A stretch of DNA of 33,522 nt. It comes from Candidatus Aenigmatarchaeota archaeon. GTDB lineage: Archaea > Aenigmatarchaeota > Aenigmatarchaeia > GW2011-AR5 > JAGGXF01. The DNA is taken from assembly GCA_021163205.1 (NCBI GenBank), contig JAGGXF010000020.1:1-33522 (forward strand). Direction: 5' to 3'. A model generated the notes under the pieces. It saw only the letters and a program-made list of their open reading frames with translations, did no database searches and had not been told where the DNA came from. The position numbers were made by a program, and so were the translations under genes. This document shows, piece by piece, positions 7,797 to 14,637 of this stretch (the stretch's first letter is position 1; every line of letters begins with the position of its first letter).

Positions 7797-8833
7797 TTAG
7801 CTTTCCAATCAGTTTTGTTTCCGGTGATTTGTCCAACCAAAACAGTCGCATAACTTCCTTTCGGTAAAGTAAAATTTAACAAGAGATTGTTATACGGCCC
7901 TGACTTATAATTAATATCAGAAACCTTAATAAACATTTTTCTTCTTTCCCCGCGTGGGCATATTACTTTGATGTGAGAGTTCTTAAAATCTTGGATTTTT
8001 AGATTGAGATTTTTCATAACCCTCCTTATTATGTCGTCTATTTTATTTTTTCTAAGCGTGGTTTTCCACCCAACAACTGATATTTCTTTGTAGTATGCTC
8101 TGTCTTCAACCGCGAGCCACCTATTTATGGTTTCGTTGAATATCCAAGATTGAAGTGCGTGGATATAGAATTTGAGGAGGTTTTTCGGCACGCACTCAAG
8201 AGTTTTGTATGTCTTTTTACAGGAGCTATTTATCATTGCTAGTGCTTTTTTCCTGTCTTTTATTAACCAGTATCCGATTATGTGGTTCTTCTCGGAGAAT
8301 CTTTGCGGTCCAAAATAGTTGGGCATGCCGCGTTTTTTTATTATGCTTATATTTTTTTCTATTTTCTTGATGTCTGTCATTTTCTTAAGCTGAAGTCTAA
8401 TGATAAACTCATTTCCAAGAAGGTCTCCGAGGAAAAGTCTTTTGTTAAATGGCCTAGTTTCAAGAATATCGACACTCTTAAGATTTAGTTTTTTTATATC
8501 TCTTTGGTTTGCTTTTATAGAAAACCATTGCTCTGTCACGGCATTTTTATCTTTGTTGCCGGCAAAGGTTACATCATTCTTTGGGATGCCAAGTTTTTTA
8601 GCCACTGCCTTTTGCAAGTCCATTGTATTCCAGCCTTTTTTCCTTATAAGTGCAAGAGTCCAAGAACCGTCCATTCTTCTTATCTTGCTACCAGATCTGA
8701 TAAATTTTCTTTTTATTTCTGGTAAAGGTATTTCTTTTACAATAAAATCTTCTTTTCTGGAAAGAAAGCAGCGAACGGGTTTAATATCAGTCCAACAGCG
8801 GTAACGAACCGGTAACCTTATCAATTTTAGCAC
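7793..8833 (-). CDS. truD: tRNA pseudouridine(13) synthase TruD
   Basis: The product has 346 residues. KEDFIVKEIPLPE marks the conserved N-terminus, DVTFAGNKDKNAVTEQWFSI carries the family motif with the catalytic aspartate in KDK, and MPNYFGPQRFSEKN is the second TruD signature. The enzyme isomerises U13 in tRNA (U35 in some archaeal tRNAs). It is somewhat shorter than many archaeal homologues but complete. The only ATG before the conserved N-terminus lies 47 bases inside pth2, so either the genes overlap that far or a non-ATG codon nearer the KEDF segment is used. Its position between glycosyltransferase genes looks incidental, but the overlaps imply co-translation. Confidence 0.9.
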   Translation of the reverse strand: MLKLIRLPVRYRCWTDIKPVRCFLSRKEDFIVKEIPLPEIKRKFIRSGSKIRRMDGSWTLALIRKKGWNTMDLQKAVAKKLGIPKNDVTFAGNKDKNAVTEQWFSIKANQRDIKKLNLKSVDILETRPFNKRLFLGDLLGNEFIIRLQLKKMTDIKKIEKNISIIKKRGMPNYFGPQRFSEKNHIIGYWLIKDRKKALAMINSSCKKTYKTLECVPKNLLKFYIHALQSWIFNETINRWLAVEDRAYYKEISVVGWKTTLRKNKIDDIIRRVMKNLNLKIQDFKNSHIKVICPRGERRKMFIKVSDINYKSGPYNNLLLNFTLPKGSYATVLVGQITGNKTDWKAK

Positions 8834-9164
8834 CTCTGGCAGGACCTATGCCTAACGCAGTAACAGTACCTGCTTCTATTTCCGTGAGCCCGGCATCTCT
8901 TATTAAAACATTCGGAAGTTTCAAAGAATCTGCCTTTCTTTTAAGTGTCATGATTTCTTCCAGAGACTTTGCACGCAAGACAACCTTTTTTTCTCCGGTC
9001 ATTTCCCATGCTTTTCTAGCCAACCTGCCTGCTTTTCTGTAGGCGCCAATAGATGCATGAGCAACTTGCGCGGCAATTTTACCTTTTGACATCTTGAGAT
9101 CTTTTCTTATAACAATAACCTGTTTAAACACGCACAACACCACGTTCTCTAACCTAATTAACAC
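8787..9164 (-). CDS. pth2: Peptidyl-tRNA hydrolase Pth2
   Basis: KQVIVIRKDLKMSKGKIAAQVAHAS and the C-terminal DAGLTEIEAGTVTALGIGP are the two hallmark regions of archaeal/eukaryotic Pth2, which releases peptide from prematurely dropped peptidyl-tRNA. The listed start (GTG, 9164) directly follows the stop of the upstream glycosyltransferase and adds about 11 atypical residues. An in-frame GTG at 9131, immediately before the FKQVIVI strand, would give the family's usual length of about 114 residues and may be the true start. The 3' end overlaps the truD start region by 47 bases. Confidence 0.92.
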   Translation of the reverse strand: MLIRLENVVLCVFKQVIVIRKDLKMSKGKIAAQVAHASIGAYRKAGRLARKAWEMTGEKKVVLRAKSLEEIMTLKRKADSLKLPNVLIRDAGLTEIEAGTVTALGIGPARGAKIDKVTGSLPLLD

Positions 9165-9827
9165 CTATCCTTTCAAAACCTTCAATATAAAAAATCCAGC
9201 TATCTTCAGGCTTTCCTTGAAAGGCATTCTGCTCCCTCTTTCGTAGTTCGCCGAAACTGGTACAGAGGTTATTTTCATTTTTTTCTTAACGGCCTTTAGT
9301 ATCATCTCTATCTCTATTCTGTATCCATCTTCTTTTAAGTTCATTGAAAGGAAGGCACGCTTCTTTACAGCTCTGAAACCGCATAAGATATCCCCAAATC
9401 TCAACCCGGTTAGCATATATGTTGCTATCCGGCTCAATCTATTTGTAAATCTCCTACGATGAGGCAGTGTCGAAAAATTTCTTTGCCCTATAACCATATC
9501 GCTGTTTCTCAGCTTTTTCAGAAATCTTTTGATTTCTGATGCGTGATGCTGCCCGTCACCGTCAATAAAAATAATATTTTCTGTTTTTGCTTTTTTGGCA
9601 CCAACCCTGAGCGCATATCCTTTTCCGTGGTTTCTTCTTAGGTTCACCACTCTCAGTTTTTTATATTTCTGTTTCATTTTTTTCAGCAGCTCTAAGGTGT
9701 TATCTACTGACCCATCGTTGACAACTATTATTTCTTTCAATCCCGGAGGACTTCTTTTGGTCAGGTCCCTAAGTACCATCCTAACGTGTTTAGCTTCATT
9801 GTACATAGGCACAACAACAGAATACAT
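9165..9827 (-). CDS. DPM-synthase-like family 2 glycosyltransferase
   Basis: A single-domain GT2 of 220 residues: YSVVVPMYNEAKHV, then IIVVNDGSVDNT, NHGKGYALRVGA, and the metal-binding FIDGDGQHH. CGFRAVKKRAF and a C-terminal amphipathic helix follow, without membrane spans. This layout is that of soluble dolichyl-phosphate mannose/glucose synthases, which move a nucleotide sugar to a polyprenyl phosphate. It could feed the GT39-like transferase of the same operon. ATG at 9827 is preferred over an in-frame TTG at 9836, since it directly precedes the first strand. The stop is adjacent to the first possible pth2 start. Confidence 0.85.
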   Translation of the reverse strand: MYSVVVPMYNEAKHVRMVLRDLTKRSPPGLKEIIVVNDGSVDNTLELLKKMKQKYKKLRVVNLRRNHGKGYALRVGAKKAKTENIIFIDGDGQHHASEIKRFLKKLRNSDMVIGQRNFSTLPHRRRFTNRLSRIATYMLTGLRFGDILCGFRAVKKRAFLSMNLKEDGYRIEIEMILKAVKKKMKITSVPVSANYERGSRMPFKESLKIAGFFILKVLKG

Positions 9828-9848
9828 TTGTATCAACTTTTTGTTTGT

Positions 9849-10469
9849 CTACACATTATCTTTTAACAAGACCCTAAGTTCTGGTATCCTAGTTTCTATT
9901 CTCACCCTGCCAGATTTAATAGCTTTTTTGATGTCCTCAACGCTTTGGGCATCCTCTATGGTCGTGAAGCACGAGCCAATACTGGATGCAATGTGCGCAT
10001 CTGAGCCAGCTGTGCCGGGGAGATTTTTTTCCTTTGCGAATTTGATGGCTTTCTCATTTCCAATTCTACCCACACCTCCGTTCAATACCTCGATAGCGTC
10101 AAAATCATAGTCGTCGAAATCAACTACAAAAGGTCTTGGCCAATACCCACCAAATGGATGAGCTGCTACAGCTAATCCACCAACCTCGTGTATCTTTTCT
10201 ATAATTTCTTGCGGCATTCCCGTAAAAGCCTCATCTACGTCTATAGCCAGTATATCACCATTGGGTGTCGATATTTCTACACCAGGTATCACAAGAAACT
10301 CTTTGTCTATGCTTTTGATAATCTTCCTGGCGAATCGTGAAGATTCTACTGTATCGTGGTCACTTATCATCATCCCATTCAGGCCTATTTTAACCGCCTG
10401 TTTTAATACATCCCTAACAGAGTTCAAACCGTCTGAAAAGTTCGTGTGAACGTGAAAGTCTATTTTCAT
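9849..10469 (-). CDS. PHP-domain metal-dependent phosphoesterase
   Basis: The product has 206 residues. FHVHTNFSDG (the HxH pair near the N-terminus), ISDHDT, PGVEIS, AHPFGG and GSDAH are the successive metal-ligand motifs of the PHP (polymerase and histidinol phosphatase) fold. Stand-alone members hydrolyse small phosphate esters; the substrate here is unknown. ATG at 10469 is chosen because it directly precedes the first strand. A TATA-like stretch on the minus strand (10486-10499) is centred 26 bases upstream, giving a leaderless start. Longer in-frame extensions add a non-conserved hydrophobic tail. It heads the minus-strand operon running to 4463. A paralogue lies at 13716-14369. Confidence 0.85.
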   Translation of the reverse strand: MKIDFHVHTNFSDGLNSVRDVLKQAVKIGLNGMMISDHDTVESSRFARKIIKSIDKEFLVIPGVEISTPNGDILAIDVDEAFTGMPQEIIEKIHEVGGLAVAAHPFGGYWPRPFVVDFDDYDFDAIEVLNGGVGRIGNEKAIKFAKEKNLPGTAGSDAHIASSIGSCFTTIEDAQSVEDIKKAIKSGRVRIETRIPELRVLLKDNV

Positions 10470-10569
10470 AAGAATAATAAAGCAGAAATAAATAAAAAGT
10501 GTGTTTTCAATGCCTTTCATCTCTTTTAGCCAAGCAAAACAATTTAAAATAGTCACTATAATTTAGATT

Positions 10570-11112
10570 ATGCCATTTGACTTTTTGCTGTGGTCGCAGG
10601 CATTTATAAGAGGATTTGGTTATCTCGGTCTTTTTATAGTCAATTTCGTGGGCTCAGCTTCTATTATGTTTCCTTTGCCCAGCTTTGCCACTGTGTTCAC
10701 GATGGGCGCTGTTCTTGATCCACTGCTTGTTGCCCTTTTTTCGGCTTTGGGTGCTGCAGGAGGAGAGATGATAGGATATATGTTAGGCTTCGGAATAGGG
10801 AAAGGTATAAGAAGGTTGGTATCAAGGCGAGCAGAGAAGAATGATGTAAAGTCGAAGCAGCTGAAGACGAAGATCCAGATATTTCTTCAAACTCGTCGAT
10901 GGATAAAAAAGTACGGTGCATTCATGACCATAATTATATTTGCAGCCACGCCACTGCCCACGGATGTTATAGGTCTTCTCTCGGGAGCCTTCAAATATGA
11001 CTATAAGAAATTCTTTCTGGCAGTTTTCGTAGGCAAACTCATACTTTATTTAATTCTTGCATATTCCGGCTTTTACGGTGTACACTGGGTTTTGAACTAT
11101 TTCGGGGGATGA
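10570..11112 (+). CDS. DedA / VTT-family membrane protein
   Basis: The product is a membrane protein of 180 residues with about five hydrophobic segments. The VTT-like elements are the GYLGLFIVNFVGSASIMFPLPS region near the N-terminus, the glycine-rich helix with GAAGGEMIGYMLGFGIG, and the conserved proline-rich re-entrant segment AATPLPTDVIGLLSG. DedA-family proteins act in phospholipid or polyprenyl-phosphate recycling across the membrane. Recycling of the lipid carrier used by nearby glycosyltransferases would fit, but this is inference. A TATA box (10542-10550) is centred about 25 bases before the ATG, indicating leaderless translation. The start codon of the following GT4 overlaps its stop by four bases. 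Confidence 0.8.
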   Translation: MPFDFLLWSQAFIRGFGYLGLFIVNFVGSASIMFPLPSFATVFTMGAVLDPLLVALFSALGAAGGEMIGYMLGFGIGKGIRRLVSRRAEKNDVKSKQLKTKIQIFLQTRRWIKKYGAFMTIIIFAATPLPTDVIGLLSGAFKYDYKKFFLAVFVGKLILYLILAYSGFYGVHWVLNYFGG

Positions 11113-12245
11113 AGATGAAAATTGCTATGTTTACAGATTCATACGAGCCACAAATAAATGGGGTTGTCACGTCTATAAACAACTTTACAAGTGAACTTAG
11201 AAAAATGGGACACGAGGTTCATATATTTGCTCCAAAAGATCCGAAATATAAGCCAAAAGACAGGTTTGTCCATTGTTTCGATTCTTTACAGTTTAAACCA
11301 TATCCTGAGTATAGAATAGGTCTAACACATTCCTTTTTAATTAACTCGTTATTCAATAAAACAGACTTCGATGTTATCCATGTTCATACACCATTCACGC
11401 TTGGTATAACTGGGTTGTTGCTGGCAAAATCTAAGAGAATACCGATAATCGGTACATTTCACACACTTATATCAGAGTATACTAAATATCTTGTGAAAAT
11501 AGAAAAACTTGAAGAAATAGGGAAAAAAACGGCGTGGGCATTTACCTCCTGGTTTTATAATAATTGTGATATTATCATAGTGCCCACAAAAGAGATAAAA
11601 AGAGTTGCTATCAAGAACGGTCTTAAAAAACCTATCAAAATATTACCAACGGGAATACGGCTAACGAGAAAAAAATACGATAAGAGAAGACTGAAGAAAA
11701 AATACAAGCTTGACGATAAAACTGTCTTACTTCATGTCGGCAGAGTTTGTAAAGAGAAAAATATAGATTTTATAATAAAATCTATGAAATATGTGCCAGA
11801 GGGAATAATCCTTATTATCACTTCTGACGGTCCAGCAAAAAAAGAACTAGAAAAAATGGTCAAAGAAGAGGCACTATCTGAAAAGGTTGTGTTCACAGGA
11901 TATCTTTCTAATAAAAAACTAGATGAAATATATGGTCTGTCTGACATTTTTCTTATGGCCTCGGAGACGGACACACAAGGTCTTGTTCTTTTAGAAGCCC
12001 TGCAACACGGTCTCCCCCTAGTTGTAACAAAAGCTCCAGTTATATCGGATTTTGTGAAAAAAAATAAAGTAGGACTAGTGTCGAGAAGAAACCATAAAGA
12101 GTTTGCTGATAAGATTATAAAACTTTCTAAAGACAAAAGACTTTATAACCAACTTTTGAAAAACAAAGACAAAACACTTGAAACATATGACATTAAAAGA
12201 TGCACAAAAGAACTCCTGAAGATATATCATATGGCCACTAGCTAG
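11109..12245 (+). CDS. Family 4 (GT-B) glycosyltransferase
   Basis: The product has 378 residues in two Rossmann-like halves. The N-terminal half begins KIAMFTDSYEPQINGVVTS, with the glycine-rich acceptor loop, and contains DVIHVHTPF and GTFHT. The C-terminal donor-binding half has LLHVGRVCKEKN, TSDGPAKKELE and the SETDTQGLVLLEALQHG segment carrying the E-x7-E pair of GT4 retaining transferases. The sequence style is closest to diacylglycerol glucosyl- and phosphatidylinositol mannosyltransferase-like enzymes, so a glycolipid product is plausible. Translation is coupled to the DedA-like gene by an ATGA overlap. The 3' end overlaps the convergent GT2 gene by four bases. Confidence 0.88.
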   Translation: MKMKIAMFTDSYEPQINGVVTSINNFTSELRKMGHEVHIFAPKDPKYKPKDRFVHCFDSLQFKPYPEYRIGLTHSFLINSLFNKTDFDVIHVHTPFTLGITGLLLAKSKRIPIIGTFHTLISEYTKYLVKIEKLEEIGKKTAWAFTSWFYNNCDIIIVPTKEIKRVAIKNGLKKPIKILPTGIRLTRKKYDKRRLKKKYKLDDKTVLLHVGRVCKEKNIDFIIKSMKYVPEGIILIITSDGPAKKELEKMVKEEALSEKVVFTGYLSNKKLDEIYGLSDIFLMASETDTQGLVLLEALQHGLPLVVTKAPVISDFVKKNKVGLVSRRNHKEFADKIIKLSKDKRLYNQLLKNKDKTLETYDIKRCTKELLKIYHMATS

Positions 12246-12931
12246 CCACTCCAATATTTTGGATAGGACTTATGTTTTAGAATGAAAAAAAACGACATTT
12301 TTAGATATATTAAAAAAAATTTCCAAAAGCCAAAATTTTTTATTCTTCTAGAAGAAGTCAGAACCTTTACATCAATCATACCAAATCTGGAGATTTTTCC
12401 TATTCTAATTGCAAGGTCTTGATCTTCACATGTTAATAGTTTTTCGTTGAATCCACCCATTTTTTCGAAGAGATTTTTACGGTATACAAACAAGCTACCG
12501 TTTGTCATCCCTATTCCAAGTTTGTGAGAAATTTTTACAAAAAAGCTGAAAATATTGAGTAGAATACAATATCTTTTTCTTGCGTCATAAAAATCAAGTT
12601 TGCAGACCGCTCCGCCCAGACCTTTAAATTCCTTTTTTATTTTTCTCAAGGAGCCTTTCGGAAAAATCACGTCAGCATCAGAAAATATGAGTATCTCGCC
12701 CTTTGCATGTTTTGCTCCGACGTTTCTCGCAATAGCCGGTCCCTTCCTTTTATCTGTCAGGACCTTGTCGGCGTATTTTTTCGCTATCTTTACAGTATTG
12801 TCCTTAGAGCCGCCGTCCACAACTATAATCTCATAGTTTTTGTAGCTCTGCCTTTTTATGGACTTCAGGCAATTTTCTATATAACCTTCCTCATTTAATG
12901 TGGGGATTATTATGGATATGAATGGTTTCAT
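12242..12931 (-). CDS. Family 2 glycosyltransferase A (paralogue pair)
   Basis: This is a GT2 of 229 residues. FISIIIPTLNEEGYIENCL is the nucleotide-binding first strand, VVDGGSKDNTVKIA follows, IFSDADVIFP is the metal-binding D-x-D region, and LLTCEDQDLAIRIG is the ED acceptor motif. A hydrophobic C-terminal segment (FFLIYLKMSFFFIL) may attach it to the membrane. The first 36 or so codons are identical at DNA level to those of its upstream paralogue. The middle and C-terminal parts have diverged. Six bases separate it from that gene, so they form one transcription unit. Sugar specificity cannot be read from the sequence. Confidence 0.88.
   Translation of the reverse strand: MKPFISIIIPTLNEEGYIENCLKSIKRQSYKNYEIIVVDGGSKDNTVKIAKKYADKVLTDKRKGPAIARNVGAKHAKGEILIFSDADVIFPKGSLRKIKKEFKGLGGAVCKLDFYDARKRYCILLNIFSFFVKISHKLGIGMTNGSLFVYRKNLFEKMGGFNEKLLTCEDQDLAIRIGKISRFGMIDVKVLTSSRRIKNFGFWKFFLIYLKMSFFFILKHKSYPKYWSG
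12822..12928 (+). repeat. 107-base perfect repeat, copy 1
   Basis: This stretch is identical to 13524-13630, in the same orientation and 702 bases apart. It covers the 5' coding ends of the two GT2 paralogues. A weaker match continues further into the genes (around 12760-12795 against 13464-13497). Confidence 0.95.
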
Positions 12932-12937
12932 CTATAA

Positions 12938-13642
12938 TCATCTATAATTGTTGAATTTGTGATAAGATTTACCATTTAAAAAGTGAAGTGTTCCTATAGA
13001 ATATTCTACCAATGTTCTTAAGATTCCGGCTTTTTTTAGTCGTCTGCAAGATGTAAAAACAGGGAAATATATTAATTTTATTTTTCCATAATGCTTTATT
13101 TCAGATGCGAGTGCATGGTCTTCACATGGAATTATATGTTCGTCATAACCCCCCACTTTTTCAAAAACGTCTTTTCTATATGTTGGCGCCACCGTTGATG
13201 TGGGAAAATTAAGAATTGTTGCAAGAAAAAGAAGAATGTGGGATATTTTGAATAAGATTTTATGAAATATATTATTTGAATCAGACGGATATGGTATAAA
13301 AGATAGTCCCACAATATTTTGGTCCTTGAATCCGTTAACAACTATTTCTAGAAAGTTCTCATCCAGAATACTGTCAGCACCACAAACTACGATTATCTCC
13401 CCTTTTGCTTTTTTAGCCGCCTGATTACATTGGTAGCCTATATGTGCCCTTTTACAAACAATGACCTTGTCAGCGTATTTTTTCGCTATCTTTACTGTTT
13501 TATCTTTTGATTTTGCATCCGTGACTATAATCTCATAGTTTTTGTAGCTCTGCCTTTTTATGGACTTCAGGCAATTTTCTATATAACCTTCCTCATTTAA
13601 TGTGGGGATTATTATGGATATGAATGGTTTTCTTTTATTCAT
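12938..13642 (-). CDS. Family 2 glycosyltransferase B (paralogue pair)
   Basis: This GT2 of 234 residues shares its N-terminal strand and helix (PFISIIIPTLNEEG onward) with its downstream paralogue. The metal-binding region reads VVCGADSIL, with only one acidic residue before the serine rather than D-x-D, and the acceptor motif is IIPCEDHALASEI. ATG at 13642 is preferred: the segment AAGGTG (13657-13652, minus strand) makes a good Shine-Dalgarno sequence 9 bases upstream, while the GTG at 13654 lies inside that sequence. A hydrophobic segment near 120-145 may contact the membrane. It is transcribed divergently from the second PHP gene. Confidence 0.86.
   Translation of the reverse strand: MNKRKPFISIIIPTLNEEGYIENCLKSIKRQSYKNYEIIVTDAKSKDKTVKIAKKYADKVIVCKRAHIGYQCNQAAKKAKGEIIVVCGADSILDENFLEIVVNGFKDQNIVGLSFIPYPSDSNNIFHKILFKISHILLFLATILNFPTSTVAPTYRKDVFEKVGGYDEHIIPCEDHALASEIKHYGKIKLIYFPVFTSCRRLKKAGILRTLVEYSIGTLHFLNGKSYHKFNNYR
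13524..13630 (+). repeat. 107-base perfect repeat, copy 2
   Basis: Second copy of the repeat at 12822-12928. Identity over 107 bases, against strong divergence elsewhere in the two genes, points to recent gene conversion or strong local constraint. Confidence 0.95.
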
Positions 13643-13715
13643 CTTTTCACACACCTTAGAATATTCTCAATACTTTCTTCAATACTTTAATACTTTTTCT
13701 TGCTTTTTATTATCT

Positions 13716-14369
13716 ATGCGCATCGATTTGCATATCCATACAAACCGCTCAAAATGCTCTTCCATGCCTGTGAAGGATTTGATAAAAATAGCCGCGCGCT
13801 GTGGCCTTGATGGTATAGCCATAACAGACCATAACACTATAAAAGCGTGGAAAGAAGCGAAGAATCTTCTGAGGCGTTTGGATAGTTCCCTAATTTTTAT
13901 CAGAGGAGAAGAGATCAGTAGTAAGGATGGGCACATACTTGCGCTAGGCATACAGAATGTCATAAAGAGGAACATGTCAGCAGAGGAAACCATAGAAAAG
14001 ATACATGAGCAGGGCGGCATTGCTATTTTTGCTCACCCATTCGACTATTTTCGTCAGCACACCACAGAAGAAAAACTTCGTGGACTCGAGATTGATGGTA
14101 TAGAGGTTTTCAACTCTCGTTGTATTCTCGGTTATTCAAATTCGAAGGCAAAGCGGCTCGCAGCAAAAATGCGCGTAGCACAAGTCGCTGGCTCAGATGC
14201 ACATTTTTCAGGTGAGGTGGGCAACGCCTACACTATTTTTAAGGATGCCCATTCAGAAGCAGATGTAATCAAAGCGATAAAAAAATGTCAGACAATACCT
14301 GCCGGAAAAAATTCACCGATTTTTGTTCATTTGGAGACGTGGCTCACGAAAATAAAAAAGAGATTATGA
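13716..14369 (+). CDS. PHP-domain metal-dependent phosphoesterase (second copy)
   Basis: The product has 217 residues. The ordered PHP motifs are all present: DLHIHTNRS, AITDHNT, GEEISS, IFAHPFDYF and AGSDAHFS. It is a paralogue of the PHP protein at 9849-10469, with the same overall layout. ATG at 13716 directly precedes the first strand and lies 27 bases after a TATA-like CTTTAATA (13685-13692), so it is leaderless. The longer in-frame extension back to 13602 would overlap the divergent GT2 gene and carries no family homology. The tRNA-Arg gene lies on the opposite strand just downstream. The substrate is unknown. Confidence 0.85.
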   Translation: MRIDLHIHTNRSKCSSMPVKDLIKIAARCGLDGIAITDHNTIKAWKEAKNLLRRLDSSLIFIRGEEISSKDGHILALGIQNVIKRNMSAEETIEKIHEQGGIAIFAHPFDYFRQHTTEEKLRGLEIDGIEVFNSRCILGYSNSKAKRLAAKMRVAQVAGSDAHFSGEVGNAYTIFKDAHSEADVIKAIKKCQTIPAGKNSPIFVHLETWLTKIKKRL

Positions 14370-14387
14370 TTAGTGCCCCCATCGGGA

Positions 14388-14449
14388 ATTTCATAACCCT
14401 TCTTTTAATAGCCGAATGACCTAAGTTTCTTTACAAAGAAAAGGGTTAG
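14388..14449 (-). other. T-loop intron (59/60) of tRNA-Arg
   Basis: 62-base intron bounded by a textbook BHB: outer helix TCGGG/CCCGA, bulge AAC, central TTCA/TGAA, bulge ATT, inner 8-bp TAACCCTT/AAGGGTTA. Confidence 0.85.
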
Positions 14450-14492
14450 TTTGAACCCGAGTTAAGAGGTCCGCAACCTCTTGTGCTATCCA

Positions 14493-14515
14493 TTGTAGAA
14501 CCTTTGTACCGGCTT
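14493..14515 (-). other. D-loop intron of tRNA-Arg
   Basis: 23-base insert. The central helix GTAG/CTAC (extendable to TGTAG/CTACA) and inner helix AGCC/GGTT enclose 3-base bulges. The outer helix is missing, so it is a relaxed BHB. Exact ends could shift by one base. Confidence 0.7.
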
Positions 14516-14637
14516 AGCTACACTATGGGGGCATTGATAAATCATAGAGGAAGAACAATTTAAAAAGATTGTGCCTAAAATAAACTATGAATCTTTGATA
14601 ACAGCCATGCAATAGAAAATACAAATCAGGTGTCTAT

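Larger units (their letters stand above)
14374..14532 (-). tRNA. tRNA-Arg(GCG) with two introns (D-loop and T-loop)
   Basis: Read on the minus strand, GCCCCCA (14532-14526) pairs with TGGGGGC (14381-14375), with discriminator A at 14374. The anticodon arm is AGAGG-TTGCGGA-CCTCT, with anticodon GCG at 14474-14472. The T-arm TCGGG (14460-14456) pairs with CCCGA (14386-14382) but is split by an insert. TTCA/TGAA form a 4-bp helix between 3-base bulges AAC and ATT, and TAACCCTT/AAGGGTTA close the insert: a complete Bulge-Helix-Bulge. Cutting after the second bulge base removes 14449-14388 (62 bases; position 59/60) and leaves loop TTCAAAT. A second, relaxed BHB in the D-loop (GTAG/CTAC, bulges CTA and AAT, inner AGCC/GGTT) removes 14515-14493 (23 bases), leaving D-arm GTGT-AGCTTGGATA-GCAC. 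The mature tRNA has 74 bases, A20 as usual for Arg, and no encoded CCA. A TATA-like stretch at 14559-14570 lies upstream. Confidence 0.9.

Noticed and set aside
10470-10556. N-terminal extension of the first PHP protein
   Set aside because: Aromatic, non-conserved sequence lying over the gene's own TATA box; the family normally begins just before the HxH strand.
13602-13715. N-terminal extension of the second PHP protein
   Set aside because: It overlaps the start of the divergent GT2 gene, has no family likeness, and TATA spacing supports the start at 13716.
14415-14532. A tRNA ending at the first TTCAA in the region, without the T-loop intron
   Set aside because: The T-stem TCGGG finds its partner CCCGA, and the acceptor stem its partner TGGGGGC, only beyond the 62-base insert, which is flanked by a perfect BHB.
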